Origin: an uncultured Oscillochloris sp.
GTDB lineage: Bacteria; Chloroflexota; Chloroflexia; Chloroflexales; Chloroflexaceae
Direction: 5' to 3'
Assembly: GCA_903877345.1 (NCBI GenBank)
Contig: CAIRDL010000888.1
Coordinates: forward strand, 1-6,462
DNA length: 6,462 nucleotides
Shown here in pieces: positions 1-5,661 of this stretch. Under the pieces are notes generated by a model. That model worked only from the letters and a program-made list of their open reading frames with translations. It made no database searches and was not told the origin of the DNA. The position numbers and the translations under genes are program-made. Position 1 is the stretch's first letter. The number at the start of each line of letters is the position of its first letter.

Positions 1-66
1 CCCGATCCCCGATCCCCGATCCCCGATCCCCGATCCCCGATCCCCGATCCCTGATCCCCGACCCCT
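1..66. repeat. Heptamer tandem array (GATCCCC)n with G-quadruplex potential
   Basis: Six perfect GATCCCC units run from 4 to 45, followed by GATCCCT (46-52), GATCCCC (53-59) and GACCCCT (60-66). The pattern then decays through GAAACCT and GATCTCA, the last of which overlaps the kinase stop codon. The array begins at the window edge, so its true length is unknown. On the minus strand it reads as GGGG runs separated by ATC, which satisfies the usual G-quadruplex pattern. It lies directly 3' of the kinase gene, so any read-through transcript would carry it as RNA. The period of 7 is not a codon multiple, and no reading frame uses it. Confidence 0.95.
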
Positions 67-74
67 GAAACCTG
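63..74. repeat. Copy 1 of 12-nt direct repeat CCCTGAAACCTG
   Basis: This 12-mer ends 4 nt beyond the stop codon of the hybrid kinase. An identical copy in the same orientation lies at 4383-4394, just past the stop of the PAS-STAS gene. Its 5' part overlaps the decaying end of the heptamer array. It may be part of a dispersed intergenic repeat family; the function is unknown. Confidence 0.7.
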
Positions 75-77
75 ATC

Positions 78-3000
78 TCAGCCCGACAGGGCCAACAAGC
101 GCATGATGGTGTCGGATAACTCCTGGTTGGTGACCCGCGACTTGACCAGCGTCGCGGCGACTTGGCCGGTCAGGGCGGGGTCAAGCTCGTGAACCGAGAA
201 AATCACCACGGGCGTGGGCGGATGTTGGGCGCGGAGCAGCGGTAACACTTCGAGGCCCGACCCGTCCGGTAAGACCAAATCAAGCAGCGCCAGGTCATAG
301 TGGGCCTCGGCAAGATGCGCCCGCGCTGCGGCGACACTCTCGGCATGGACGACCGTCACGCCTGCGCCGAGCAGCCCGGCGACCACTTGGACAATATCGG
401 GATCATCATCAATGTGCAAGATGCGCGGTTGGGTCGAGCCGGTGTGTCGCACCGCATGGGTCACCGCTGCCACCAACAGGGCCGGGTTAATCGGTTTGGG
501 CAGCCAATCAATCTGGCCGACCTCCTCGCTGCCGAGTTCCATGCGGGCGCGCTCGACTTGCCCCGAGACAACAATAATCGGCAGGTTGACCGTCGCCGCG
601 TGGGCACGCAACTCGCGGATCAACTGCACGCCATCTTCATGTTGCAAGCGAATATCGAGGGTCAGAACATCATAATCGCCCTCGACCAAGCGCGCCCGCA
701 TCGCATCGGCGGTGTACGTAACATCAACCGTAAAACCGGCCCGTTGCAGCATCAAGGTCAGCAGATGTGCGATGTCGGGATCGTCCTCGCAGACGAGCAC
801 CCGCCCGTTAGCTGTGTCGGCGGTTCCATGTTCGATGGGATGCCACTCGGGCAGATCCACAAAAAAGGTTGTCCCGACCTCCATTGTGCTCTCGAAGCTG
901 ACTCGCCCGCCGTGGCGCTCGACAATCGCCCGGACGATGCTCAGCCCCAAGCCGGTGCCGCCCTTCGCTCGCGTGCTGGAGGAGTCGGCCTGGGCGAATT
1001 GCTGAAAGATGCGTTCGCGAAACGCCTCGGGAATGCCGGGGCCACGGTCACTAACGCCAATGCGTACCAGGCCCGCGTGCTGTTGCACCGCCACCGTCAC
1101 CGCTTCGCCAGCGGGCGAGAATTTAGCCGCGTTCGAGAGCAGGTTGGTAAAGACCTGGATCATCCGGTCGGCGTCGGCAAAAACCTGCATGGGTGGTGAC
1201 GGCTCAAGCACAAACGTGATGCCAAACTGGGAGCCGTAGGCGGCGGTCGCCTCAAGGGTTTGGGCAAGCAAAGGGCCAAGCTCAAGCGGCTGGCGGTGGA
1301 AGCTCATCTTCCCCGATTCGATCTTCTCGATGTCGAGAATGTCGTTAATCAGGCGCACCAAACGCTCACTATTCTTATAGGCAATGTCAATCATCGTCCG
1401 CGCCTGGACGGACAATTCGCCCGCGACACCGCCCGCAATCAGGCCCAAGGAACCGCGAATCGCGGTCAGAGGCGTGCGTAGTTCGTGGCTGACCATCGCT
1501 ACAAACTCGTTTTTGAGCCGTTCGCTGGCTTTGCGTTCGCTGATGTCGCGCACAATCACCAGCACCTCGTCGCCACGGATTGGCGTCATGCGCGCCTCGT
1601 AGTCGCGCATGCCCTCGCTCGACGGCAGCTTATACTCAACCAACTGGAGCATGTTCGTTTCAAGCGTCGTCTGCACTGCCGTCAAGACCGTATGCGCCAA
1701 CGCTGCGGGCATAACCTCCGTAATCCGGCGGCCCAGGAATTGCTCAGGTGGCAGCGCTAAATTGTTGGTAACCCGCGAGGCGCGATAGCTGATGAAGAGG
1801 CCGTCGGCGCGCATACGGAACATCAGGTCGGGGAGCGCGTCGAGCAGGGCGCGGTTCGTCGCCTCGCTGGCACGCAGCGCCGCCTGGGCCACCACCCGCG
1901 CCGTTATATCGCGGTACGACCAAAAACGCCCGAACTGCTCGCCATCCGCGCCACGCACAGGTGCGCTGTAAAGCTCGAACGTGCGCCCATCGCGCAGATG
2001 AATCTCGTCAGTCGCCACCATTGCCGGATTGGCGGACAACTCATTGAGGCGAGCGCTAAACGCCACGCCATCGTCAACGGCAGCCGCGACGAGGGCCATC
2101 CTATCAGCGCGCCCGCCTTGGATGAGCAACGCCTCCGAGAGACCCCAAAGTTGGGCAAAGCGGCGGTTTATCGAAAGCAGCCGCCCATCGGGACTGATCA
2201 CCAGCAAGCCATCGGGCGAAGCCTCGCCCTGACATTCGAGCAGGGTTTTCTGGAAGCGCAGGCGTTCCTCGCTCGCCCGCAGCGCCTGCTCGGCCCGCTC
2301 CCGCTCACGGTGGATGTAGGCTTCGTGCAGCAACAACTTGAAGTGGTCGGCCACTTCACGCAGCAGCACCAGTTCGTGTTCACTCCACAAATGAGGCTGC
2401 GCGGTCTCAAAGCTGAGGATGCCGACCGGCCCGCCGTGTTGCTCGACCGGCACCATAAGCATGGCAACCGTACCCTTGGCGCGCAGGGCGACGCGCAACG
2501 GGGCAAACCGGGGGTCGGTTTCAACCACAGGGCTGTCAATGCTTTCGCCAGCGCGCAGCGCCGCCACGAGCGTCGGAACCGGCGTCAAGTCGGTGCGCTG
2601 CCCGGTCAGCGCGGGCATGCCCTTTGGCTCACACGAACGCAGCACCGTCAACTGGGCGGTCTCGCTCAGGGTCGCGTAGGCAACGCGGAACGCTGGAACG
2701 TGGTGCGCCAACTCGCCAACAACCCCGGCGATAATCGCCTGCTCCTCCGTTGCATTCCCTACCGAAGCGGTAATATCAGCGTGAATCTGGAGGCGCACCG
2801 TCCGTTCGTGCAGTGACAGTGCAGCCCGTTTCCGCTCGCTGATGTCGAAGCGTACCGCGATATAACTGATCGGCTTGCCGGTTGGATCGAGGAACGGCAC
2901 AATCGTCGCGGCGACCCAGTAGAACTGCCCATGCTTCGTCCGATTGCGGATCTCACCGCGCCACACCTTGCCCTGCCGGATGGTCTCCCAAAGCTCGCGC

Positions 3001-4229
3001 CAGAACGCAGCATCGTGGTAGCCCGAATTGAGCAGCCGGTGGGTCTGGCCGATCAACTCCGCTTGGGTGTAGCCGGAGATGCGGCAGAAGAGATCATTGA
3101 CTTCAATGATCACCCCCGCCGGATCGGTGATGGCGACAATGGCAGCTTGGTCAAGGGCAAAGCGCATATCTGCCAGGTCTTTGAGCGAGGCACGCAGCCA
3201 TGTCTCAAGATCTTTCCGCGCTGTGATGTCGTTATCAACCGCAATAACGCACTCCAGTTGCCCTTGTGCATCGTAGATCGGCGTGATCGCCATGCTGATC
3301 CAGTAGGGGTGCCCATCTTTGTGGTAGTTGACAAGCTCGGTGGTGATGGAATCACCGGCGGTCAGGGCTTTGTGGACGGCGGTGATCGTCGCGGGGTCAG
3401 TGTCTGCGCCCTGAAGGATCGCCCCCGGTTTGCGACCGGCTAGGTCAGCAAAGGTGTAGCCAGAGAGGCGGGTGAAGCCGGCGTTGGCCCAGATCACCAG
3501 CCCTTGGGCATCAGTGATGACCACACCGTTATCGGTCTGGCTCGCCACCAGCGAGAGCAACGCCAGTTCGCGCTGCTCGGCGGCCAAGCGGCGGAACAGG
3601 GGCCGGAAGATAAAGATGGTTTCGGCGACAAGCAACCCCAGCACCAGGCAAAGGGTGAGCATCTGGAGCCTGATGAGCACCGTGTTGTCAATACGGCTCA
3701 ACTCTTCATACCATTGCTCAGCCTCCTCCAGACGAGTCACCAAGGGTTCGTGGGCATTGAGCAGCGCGATGCGGTCGGCCTGCGTCGTACTTAACTGCGC
3801 GTCGGGCAGCGCCAGCAGGTTCGCGCTATGCACTAAAAACGGTAGCAGCAACGCCTCAACCTCGGGCGGCTTCGTGGGATAATCTGCCGCGAGCGAGGTG
3901 AGCAACGCGACCCACCCCGGCAATTCGACTTGCGCCGCCGCGAGTTGCTGCTGATTGGCGGCAAGTTCGACATTGGTAGCATGCAACTGTAGCCGCACCG
4001 CCGCACGGGTCGTAGCGTTCCCAGGCTCGGTGAGCAAAACCGCGAGCAGGGCGCTCTGTTCACCAAGCCGGATCTGACGGCTACTCACATTGATTAGCTC
4101 CAAATGCTCGCGATGCGTCGCTGCGGCAAACTGGAAGGCGGCAAAATCAGCCAGCGCCAAGAGCGCCACCAGCCCGAGTGCCGCGAGAAAGGTGGACGTA
4201 ACCTGGGAAAGCAACGAGCGTGAACGCAT
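78..4229 (-). CDS. Membrane-bound hybrid histidine kinase, PAS-PAS-GAF-PAS-PAS-HisKA-HATPase-REC-REC
   Basis: A 1383-residue sensor kinase that should autophosphorylate on histidine and pass phosphate to aspartate. Membrane segments lie at about 8-36 and 186-208. They flank a helical periplasmic sensor that recalls PilJ-N/CHASE3-type modules (an INVSSRQIRLGEQ segment at 46-58). Cytoplasmic domains in order: PAS about 221-340, PAS 351-468, GAF 478-640, PAS 655-780, PAS 786-900, HisKA with SHELRTP (phospho-acceptor H915), then the ATPase with N1033, DRGPGIP (1061-1067) and GTGLGLS (1091-1097). Receiver 1 has E1148/D1149/D1150, D1192, S1222 and K1245. Receiver 2 has D1274-D1276, D1317, S1345 and K1363. 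Both therefore look active. No HPt or DNA-binding domain is present, so phosphate must leave to an unlinked partner. The start is supported by AGGAG 10 nt upstream and by the signal-anchor-like N-terminus. It lies 181 bp downstream of the PAS-STAS gene on the same strand. The signal sensed cannot be read from the sequence. Confidence 0.96.
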   Translation of the reverse strand: MRSRSLLSQVTSTFLAALGLVALLALADFAAFQFAAATHREHLELINVSSRQIRLGEQSALLAVLLTEPGNATTRAAVRLQLHATNVELAANQQQLAAAQVELPGWVALLTSLAADYPTKPPEVEALLLPFLVHSANLLALPDAQLSTTQADRIALLNAHEPLVTRLEEAEQWYEELSRIDNTVLIRLQMLTLCLVLGLLVAETIFIFRPLFRRLAAEQRELALLSLVASQTDNGVVITDAQGLVIWANAGFTRLSGYTFADLAGRKPGAILQGADTDPATITAVHKALTAGDSITTELVNYHKDGHPYWISMAITPIYDAQGQLECVIAVDNDITARKDLETWLRASLKDLADMRFALDQAAIVAITDPAGVIIEVNDLFCRISGYTQAELIGQTHRLLNSGYHDAAFWRELWETIRQGKVWRGEIRNRTKHGQFYWVAATIVPFLDPTGKPISYIAVRFDISERKRAALSLHERTVRLQIHADITASVGNATEEQAIIAGVVGELAHHVPAFRVAYATLSETAQLTVLRSCEPKGMPALTGQRTDLTPVPTLVAALRAGESIDSPVVETDPRFAPLRVALRAKGTVAMLMVPVEQHGGPVGILSFETAQPHLWSEHELVLLREVADHFKLLLHEAYIHRERERAEQALRASEERLRFQKTLLECQGEASPDGLLVISPDGRLLSINRRFAQLWGLSEALLIQGGRADRMALVAAAVDDGVAFSARLNELSANPAMVATDEIHLRDGRTFELYSAPVRGADGEQFGRFWSYRDITARVVAQAALRASEATNRALLDALPDLMFRMRADGLFISYRASRVTNNLALPPEQFLGRRITEVMPAALAHTVLTAVQTTLETNMLQLVEYKLPSSEGMRDYEARMTPIRGDEVLVIVRDISERKASERLKNEFVAMVSHELRTPLTAIRGSLGLIAGGVAGELSVQARTMIDIAYKNSERLVRLINDILDIEKIESGKMSFHRQPLELGPLLAQTLEATAAYGSQFGITFVLEPSPPMQVFADADRMIQVFTNLLSNAAKFSPAGEAVTVAVQQHAGLVRIGVSDRGPGIPEAFRERIFQQFAQADSSSTRAKGGTGLGLSIVRAIVERHGGRVSFESTMEVGTTFFVDLPEWHPIEHGTADTANGRVLVCEDDPDIAHLLTLMLQRAGFTVDVTYTADAMRARLVEGDYDVLTLDIRLQHEDGVQLIRELRAHAATVNLPIIVVSGQVERARMELGSEEVGQIDWLPKPINPALLVAAVTHAVRHTGSTQPRILHIDDDPDIVQVVAGLLGAGVTVVHAESVAAARAHLAEAHYDLALLDLVLPDGSGLEVLPLLRAQHPPTPVVIFSVHELDPALTGQVAATLVKSRVTNQELSDTIMRLLALSG

Positions 4230-4239
4230 GGTGCGCTGA

Positions 4240-4244
4240 CTCCT
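4240..4244 (-). promoter_or_regulatory. Shine-Dalgarno site of the hybrid kinase gene
   Basis: On the minus strand AGGAG lies 10 nt before the ATG at 4229. This is slightly long spacing but a strong core, and it fixes the start at the codon giving an N-terminal membrane anchor. Confidence 0.7.
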
Positions 4245-4281
4245 GATCGATGAGGAAGCGGAAGCGTTAAAACATCCCGTC

Positions 4282-4349
4282 TGATCCGTGCTGCGTGATC
4301 CGTAATCGGTCAGGGTGCGGCCCAGTCACGGATCACACAGCACGGATCA
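4282..4349. repeat. 22-bp near-perfect inverted repeat between the PAS-STAS and kinase genes
   Basis: Arms at 4282-4303 and 4328-4349 are reverse complements at 21 of 22 positions, with a 24-nt loop. The single exception (C4294 against A4337) becomes a G-U wobble in RNA made from the minus strand, so the coding-sense transcript folds without a break. Each arm contains the heptamer GATCCGT twice (4283-4289 and 4297-4303; inverted at 4328-4334 and 4342-4348), giving four half-sites. It is not a clean intrinsic terminator: on the minus strand the next T run (TTTT) begins about 10 nt beyond the stem. It could be an RNA stabiliser or processing site between two cotranscribed genes, an operator with four half-sites, or a dispersed palindromic repeat. 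Confidence 0.9.
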
Positions 4350-4369
4350 TTGGCACGCCCTGGATGCTT

Positions 4370-4408
4370 AAAAAATCCGCGTCCCTGAAACCTGCCGCAA
4401 GCCACGGA
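4370..4408 (-). terminator. Possible weak intrinsic terminator after the PAS-STAS gene
   Basis: Minus-strand RNA would read UCCGUG (4408-4403), a loop of about 21 nt, then CGCGGA (4381-4376), directly followed by UUUUUU (4375-4370). The 6-bp stem includes one G-U pair. The U run is ideally placed, but the stem is short and the loop long, so termination would be partial at best. If it works, the kinase is expressed less than the PAS-STAS protein or needs its own promoter. Confidence 0.35.
4383..4394. repeat. Copy 2 of 12-nt direct repeat CCCTGAAACCTG
   Basis: Identical in sequence and orientation to 63-74. It lies 16 nt past the stop codon of the PAS-STAS gene and falls inside the loop of the putative weak terminator. 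Both copies therefore follow the 3' ends of minus-strand genes. Confidence 0.7.
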
Positions 4409-4410
4409 GT

Positions 4411-5316
4411 CTAGCGCTTGAAAGCGTAGGCAATCCCGGCTTGGAGCGAACCACGAGTGAGCATCCCCTGGAGGTCAACGCCGAGTTGCACGAGGGTCTG
4501 GGCGACTTCAGGCCGAATGCCAGTCAGCATCACGCGGGCACCGAGGAGTTGCACCGCCCGTGCGGACTGGATGAAGGTATTGGCGACTTGCGTATCCACT
4601 ACCTGTACGCCAGTAATGTCGAGAATCGCAATCTCCGCCTTGTACTGGGCAACCCCCAGGAGCAGCGTCTCGACCACCTGTTGGGCGCGGCGGCTGTCTA
4701 TCGCCCCGATAATCGGCATCAGGACGACTTTACCCGAAAGGGGCAGCAGTGGCGTCGAGAGTTCTTGCAGCGCGTGTTGTTGCGCCTCGATAATCTGGGC
4801 CTGAAGGGATTCGCGCTCGTTGGCAGCCCGCTTCTGCTCGCTCAGATCATTCGCGATGATCAGCATATAAAGCGGCTTGCCCATCTCGTCGAAGATCGGC
4901 ACCCTGGTAATCGTCGCCGGCACCGAACCGAGGTTCGGGCTATCAATAAGCTCCTCCGGCATCTTATCAGCTACCCCCGCAGCGATAACGGCCTGGTGCT
5001 TCGCCCACAACCTATCGGCGATGACCTGCGGGAACATCTCGTGGTCGGTTTTGCCAATCACGTCTGCCGCCAATGCGCCAAAAAGCTGCTCACAGGCGCT
5101 GTTCCAAAAGATAAAGCGCCCGTCACTGGCAGCCTTCAGCATCACCGCCACGGGCAGATGGGCGAACAGCGCTTGGAGCAAGGCTTGACTTTCGCGTAGT
5201 GCCTGCTCGATCTGCTTCTGCCCGGTAAAAGCCTCCGGTGCCCCGGTGGTCTGATAGCGCGCTAGTTCAGCGCGGAGTACCGCATTCTCGGCCGCGAGGT
5301 CGTGCGTTCCCTTCAT
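4411..5316 (-). CDS. PAS-STAS protein, RsbR-like co-antagonist / stressosome-type regulator
   Basis: A 301-residue soluble protein. Residues 5-22 and 33-50 are helical, coiled-coil-like leads. A PAS domain spans about 45-160, with FIFWNSACEQLFG (68-80) and GKTDHEMFP (88-96). A linker helix spans 160-188, and a C-terminal STAS domain 190-299. The STAS part carries ILDITGVQVVDT (231-242) and GIRPEVAQT (266-274), the two hallmark stretches of RsbR paralogues. T242 occupies the place of the phosphorylated Thr/Ser in RsbR/RsbS. T274 is the likely second threonine, though this alignment was done by eye. In that family the protein binds RsbS and the kinase RsbT in a partner-switching complex controlling a sigma factor or cyclase. 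Neither RsbS nor RsbT is adjacent here; the downstream neighbour is a hybrid kinase. The N-terminal sensor is PAS rather than the globin-like fold of Bacillus RsbRA. The start is supported by a strong upstream promoter, but only a weak AAAGG lies 11 nt before the ATG. Confidence 0.9.
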   Translation of the reverse strand: MKGTHDLAAENAVLRAELARYQTTGAPEAFTGQKQIEQALRESQALLQALFAHLPVAVMLKAASDGRFIFWNSACEQLFGALAADVIGKTDHEMFPQVIADRLWAKHQAVIAAGVADKMPEELIDSPNLGSVPATITRVPIFDEMGKPLYMLIIANDLSEQKRAANERESLQAQIIEAQQHALQELSTPLLPLSGKVVLMPIIGAIDSRRAQQVVETLLLGVAQYKAEIAILDITGVQVVDTQVANTFIQSARAVQLLGARVMLTGIRPEVAQTLVQLGVDLQGMLTRGSLQAGIAYAFKR

Positions 5317-5338
5317 AAGAATGCTTGCCTTTAGGCGC

Positions 5339-5380
5339 GGAAACCCACGCGCTTTCGCCGTGGGAGGAGCGCCCGCTTCA
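5339..5380 (-). other. GAAA-capped hairpin in the PAS-STAS 5' leader; resembles an IS200/IS605 right end
   Basis: On the minus strand, CCCACG-GC-GAAA-GC-(G)-CGTGGG (5364-5344) forms an 8-bp stem with one bulged G and a GNRA tetraloop. It is preceded by GAAGCGGGCGCTCCT and followed by TTTCC. This layout recalls, from memory, the conserved right end (3' scaffold of the guide RNA) of TnpB-encoding IS200/IS605 elements. No tnpB lies nearby, so it would be a remnant or non-autonomous copy. Alternatively it is simply a 5'-UTR stabilising hairpin; it sits between the promoter and the start codon. Confidence 0.5.
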
Positions 5381-5397
5381 GCTGCTGGCCTAGGCGC

Positions 5398-5426
5398 ATT
5401 ATAGCAAAGGCCGGAACCGCTGTCAG
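5398..5426 (-). promoter_or_regulatory. Sigma-70-type promoter of the PAS-STAS gene
   Basis: The minus strand carries CTGACA (5426-5421, 5 of 6 to the -35 consensus), a 17-nt spacer and a perfect TATAAT (5403-5398). Predicted start of transcription is near 5391, giving a leader of about 75 nt that contains the GAAA hairpin. It points away from the hppA promoter; about 72 bp separate the two -35 boxes. Confidence 0.8.
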
Positions 5427-5461
5427 AACGCCGTTGCGCTTAGTATAGCCGTTTGGCACGC

Positions 5462-5489
5462 CGTGACGCGGGTGCAATCACCCTTCACG
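5462..5489. promoter_or_regulatory. Inverted repeat between the divergent promoters (candidate operator)
   Basis: CGTGA (5462-5466) pairs with TCACG (5485-5489), and GGGTG (5470-5474) with CACCC (5479-5483), around a CAAT centre with a 3:1 internal loop. It ends 9 bp upstream of the hppA -35 box, a usual place for an activator or for a regulator shared by divergent genes. No T tract follows on either strand, so a terminator role is unlikely. Confidence 0.5.
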
Positions 5490-5498
5490 TTGGCCCGC

Positions 5499-5527
5499 TT
5501 GCCAGTAGCGAAGTTCGCTGCTATACT
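5499..5527 (+). promoter_or_regulatory. Sigma-70-type promoter of hppA
   Basis: TTGCCA (5499-5504), a 17-nt spacer, and TATACT (5522-5527). Each hexamer matches the consensus at 5 of 6 positions. Transcription should start near 5534, leaving a leader of roughly 210 nt before the hppA ATG. Confidence 0.75.
5504..5522. promoter_or_regulatory. 19-bp palindrome filling the hppA promoter spacer (candidate operator)
   Basis: AGTAGCGAAGTTCGCTGCT is an odd-centred palindrome with 8 of 9 base pairs matched; the core AGCGAA-G-TTCGCT is perfect. It runs from the last base of the -35 box to the first base of the -10 box. A protein bound there would block RNA polymerase, so repression is the simplest reading. 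The spacer is the normal 17 nt, so a MerR-type distortion mechanism is not suggested. Confidence 0.5.
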
Positions 5528-5538
5528 CCCGTTAGCGT

Positions 5539-5661
5539 ATGGTACTTGTACAAATGGGCTATTTTTTTCAAGCGAAACCGTGGCGTGGGCAACAGCTTTG
5601 CTGCCCCGCATGGTGCCTAAGCGTGTGCGGGCGTTTTGCGCCTCACCGCAGCGCTTTTTAG
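5539..5661 (+). CDS. Possible 40-residue leader ORF upstream of hppA
   Basis: An ATG about 5 nt after the predicted transcription start opens a 40-codon frame ending in TAG at 5659-5661, directly at the end of the putative terminator T run. A second in-frame ATG lies at 5554. There is no Shine-Dalgarno sequence. The peptide contains four Cys (TGC) and two Trp codons, with a Cys-Cys pair at 5599-5604 inside the first leader hairpin. It could be a leader peptide whose translation affects leader folding, or a chance frame. No homolog is recognised. Confidence 0.18.
   Translation: MVLVQMGYFFQAKPWRGQQLCCPAWCLSVCGRFAPHRSAF
5583..5659 (+). promoter_or_regulatory. Candidate transcription attenuator in the hppA leader
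   Basis: Three hairpins compete. Hairpin 1 (5583-5609) pairs GCG/CGC, GGG/CCC and CAGC/GCTG around a TTT loop. Hairpin 2 pairs CCCGCA (5605-5610) with TGCGGG (5626-5631). Hairpin 3 pairs TGCGG (5626-5630) with a second CCGCA (5646-5650) and is followed by TTTTT. Thus hairpin 1 excludes hairpin 2, and hairpin 2 excludes hairpin 3: the anti-antiterminator, antiterminator, terminator order. The signal that would shift the balance is not apparent, and I recognise no known riboswitch class in this leader. Confidence 0.42.
5621..5659 (+). terminator. Putative intrinsic terminator within the hppA leader
   Basis: The stem is built from GCG/CGC (5621-5623 with 5652-5654), TGCGG/CCGCA (5626-5630 with 5646-5650) and GCG/CGC (5631-5633 with 5639-5641) around a TTTTG loop, with small internal loops. 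TTTTT (5655-5659) follows immediately. The internal loops weaken it, which fits conditional rather than constitutive termination. Confidence 0.4.

Noticed and set aside
1..66. CRISPR-like array
   Set aside because: The period is 7 bp with no spacers; it is a simple tandem repeat.
300..1199. 299-codon open frame on the plus strand
   Set aside because: It is antisense to the ATPase and receiver coding part of the kinase, whose motifs are complete. The frame is open because of GC-biased codon structure, and its translation has no recognisable domain.
1998..2816. 272-codon open frame on the plus strand
   Set aside because: Antisense to the GAF/PAS part of the kinase; rich in Arg, His and Gln as expected for a shadow frame, with no domain and no ribosome site noted.
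4282..4349. The 22-bp inverted repeat as an intrinsic terminator
   Set aside because: No T tract directly follows either arm; the nearest on the minus strand is TTTT about 10 nt later, and none follows on the plus strand.
5442..5447. A second minus-strand -10 box (TATACT)
   Set aside because: No acceptable -35 hexamer lies 16-18 nt upstream, and the promoter at 5398-5426 is far better.
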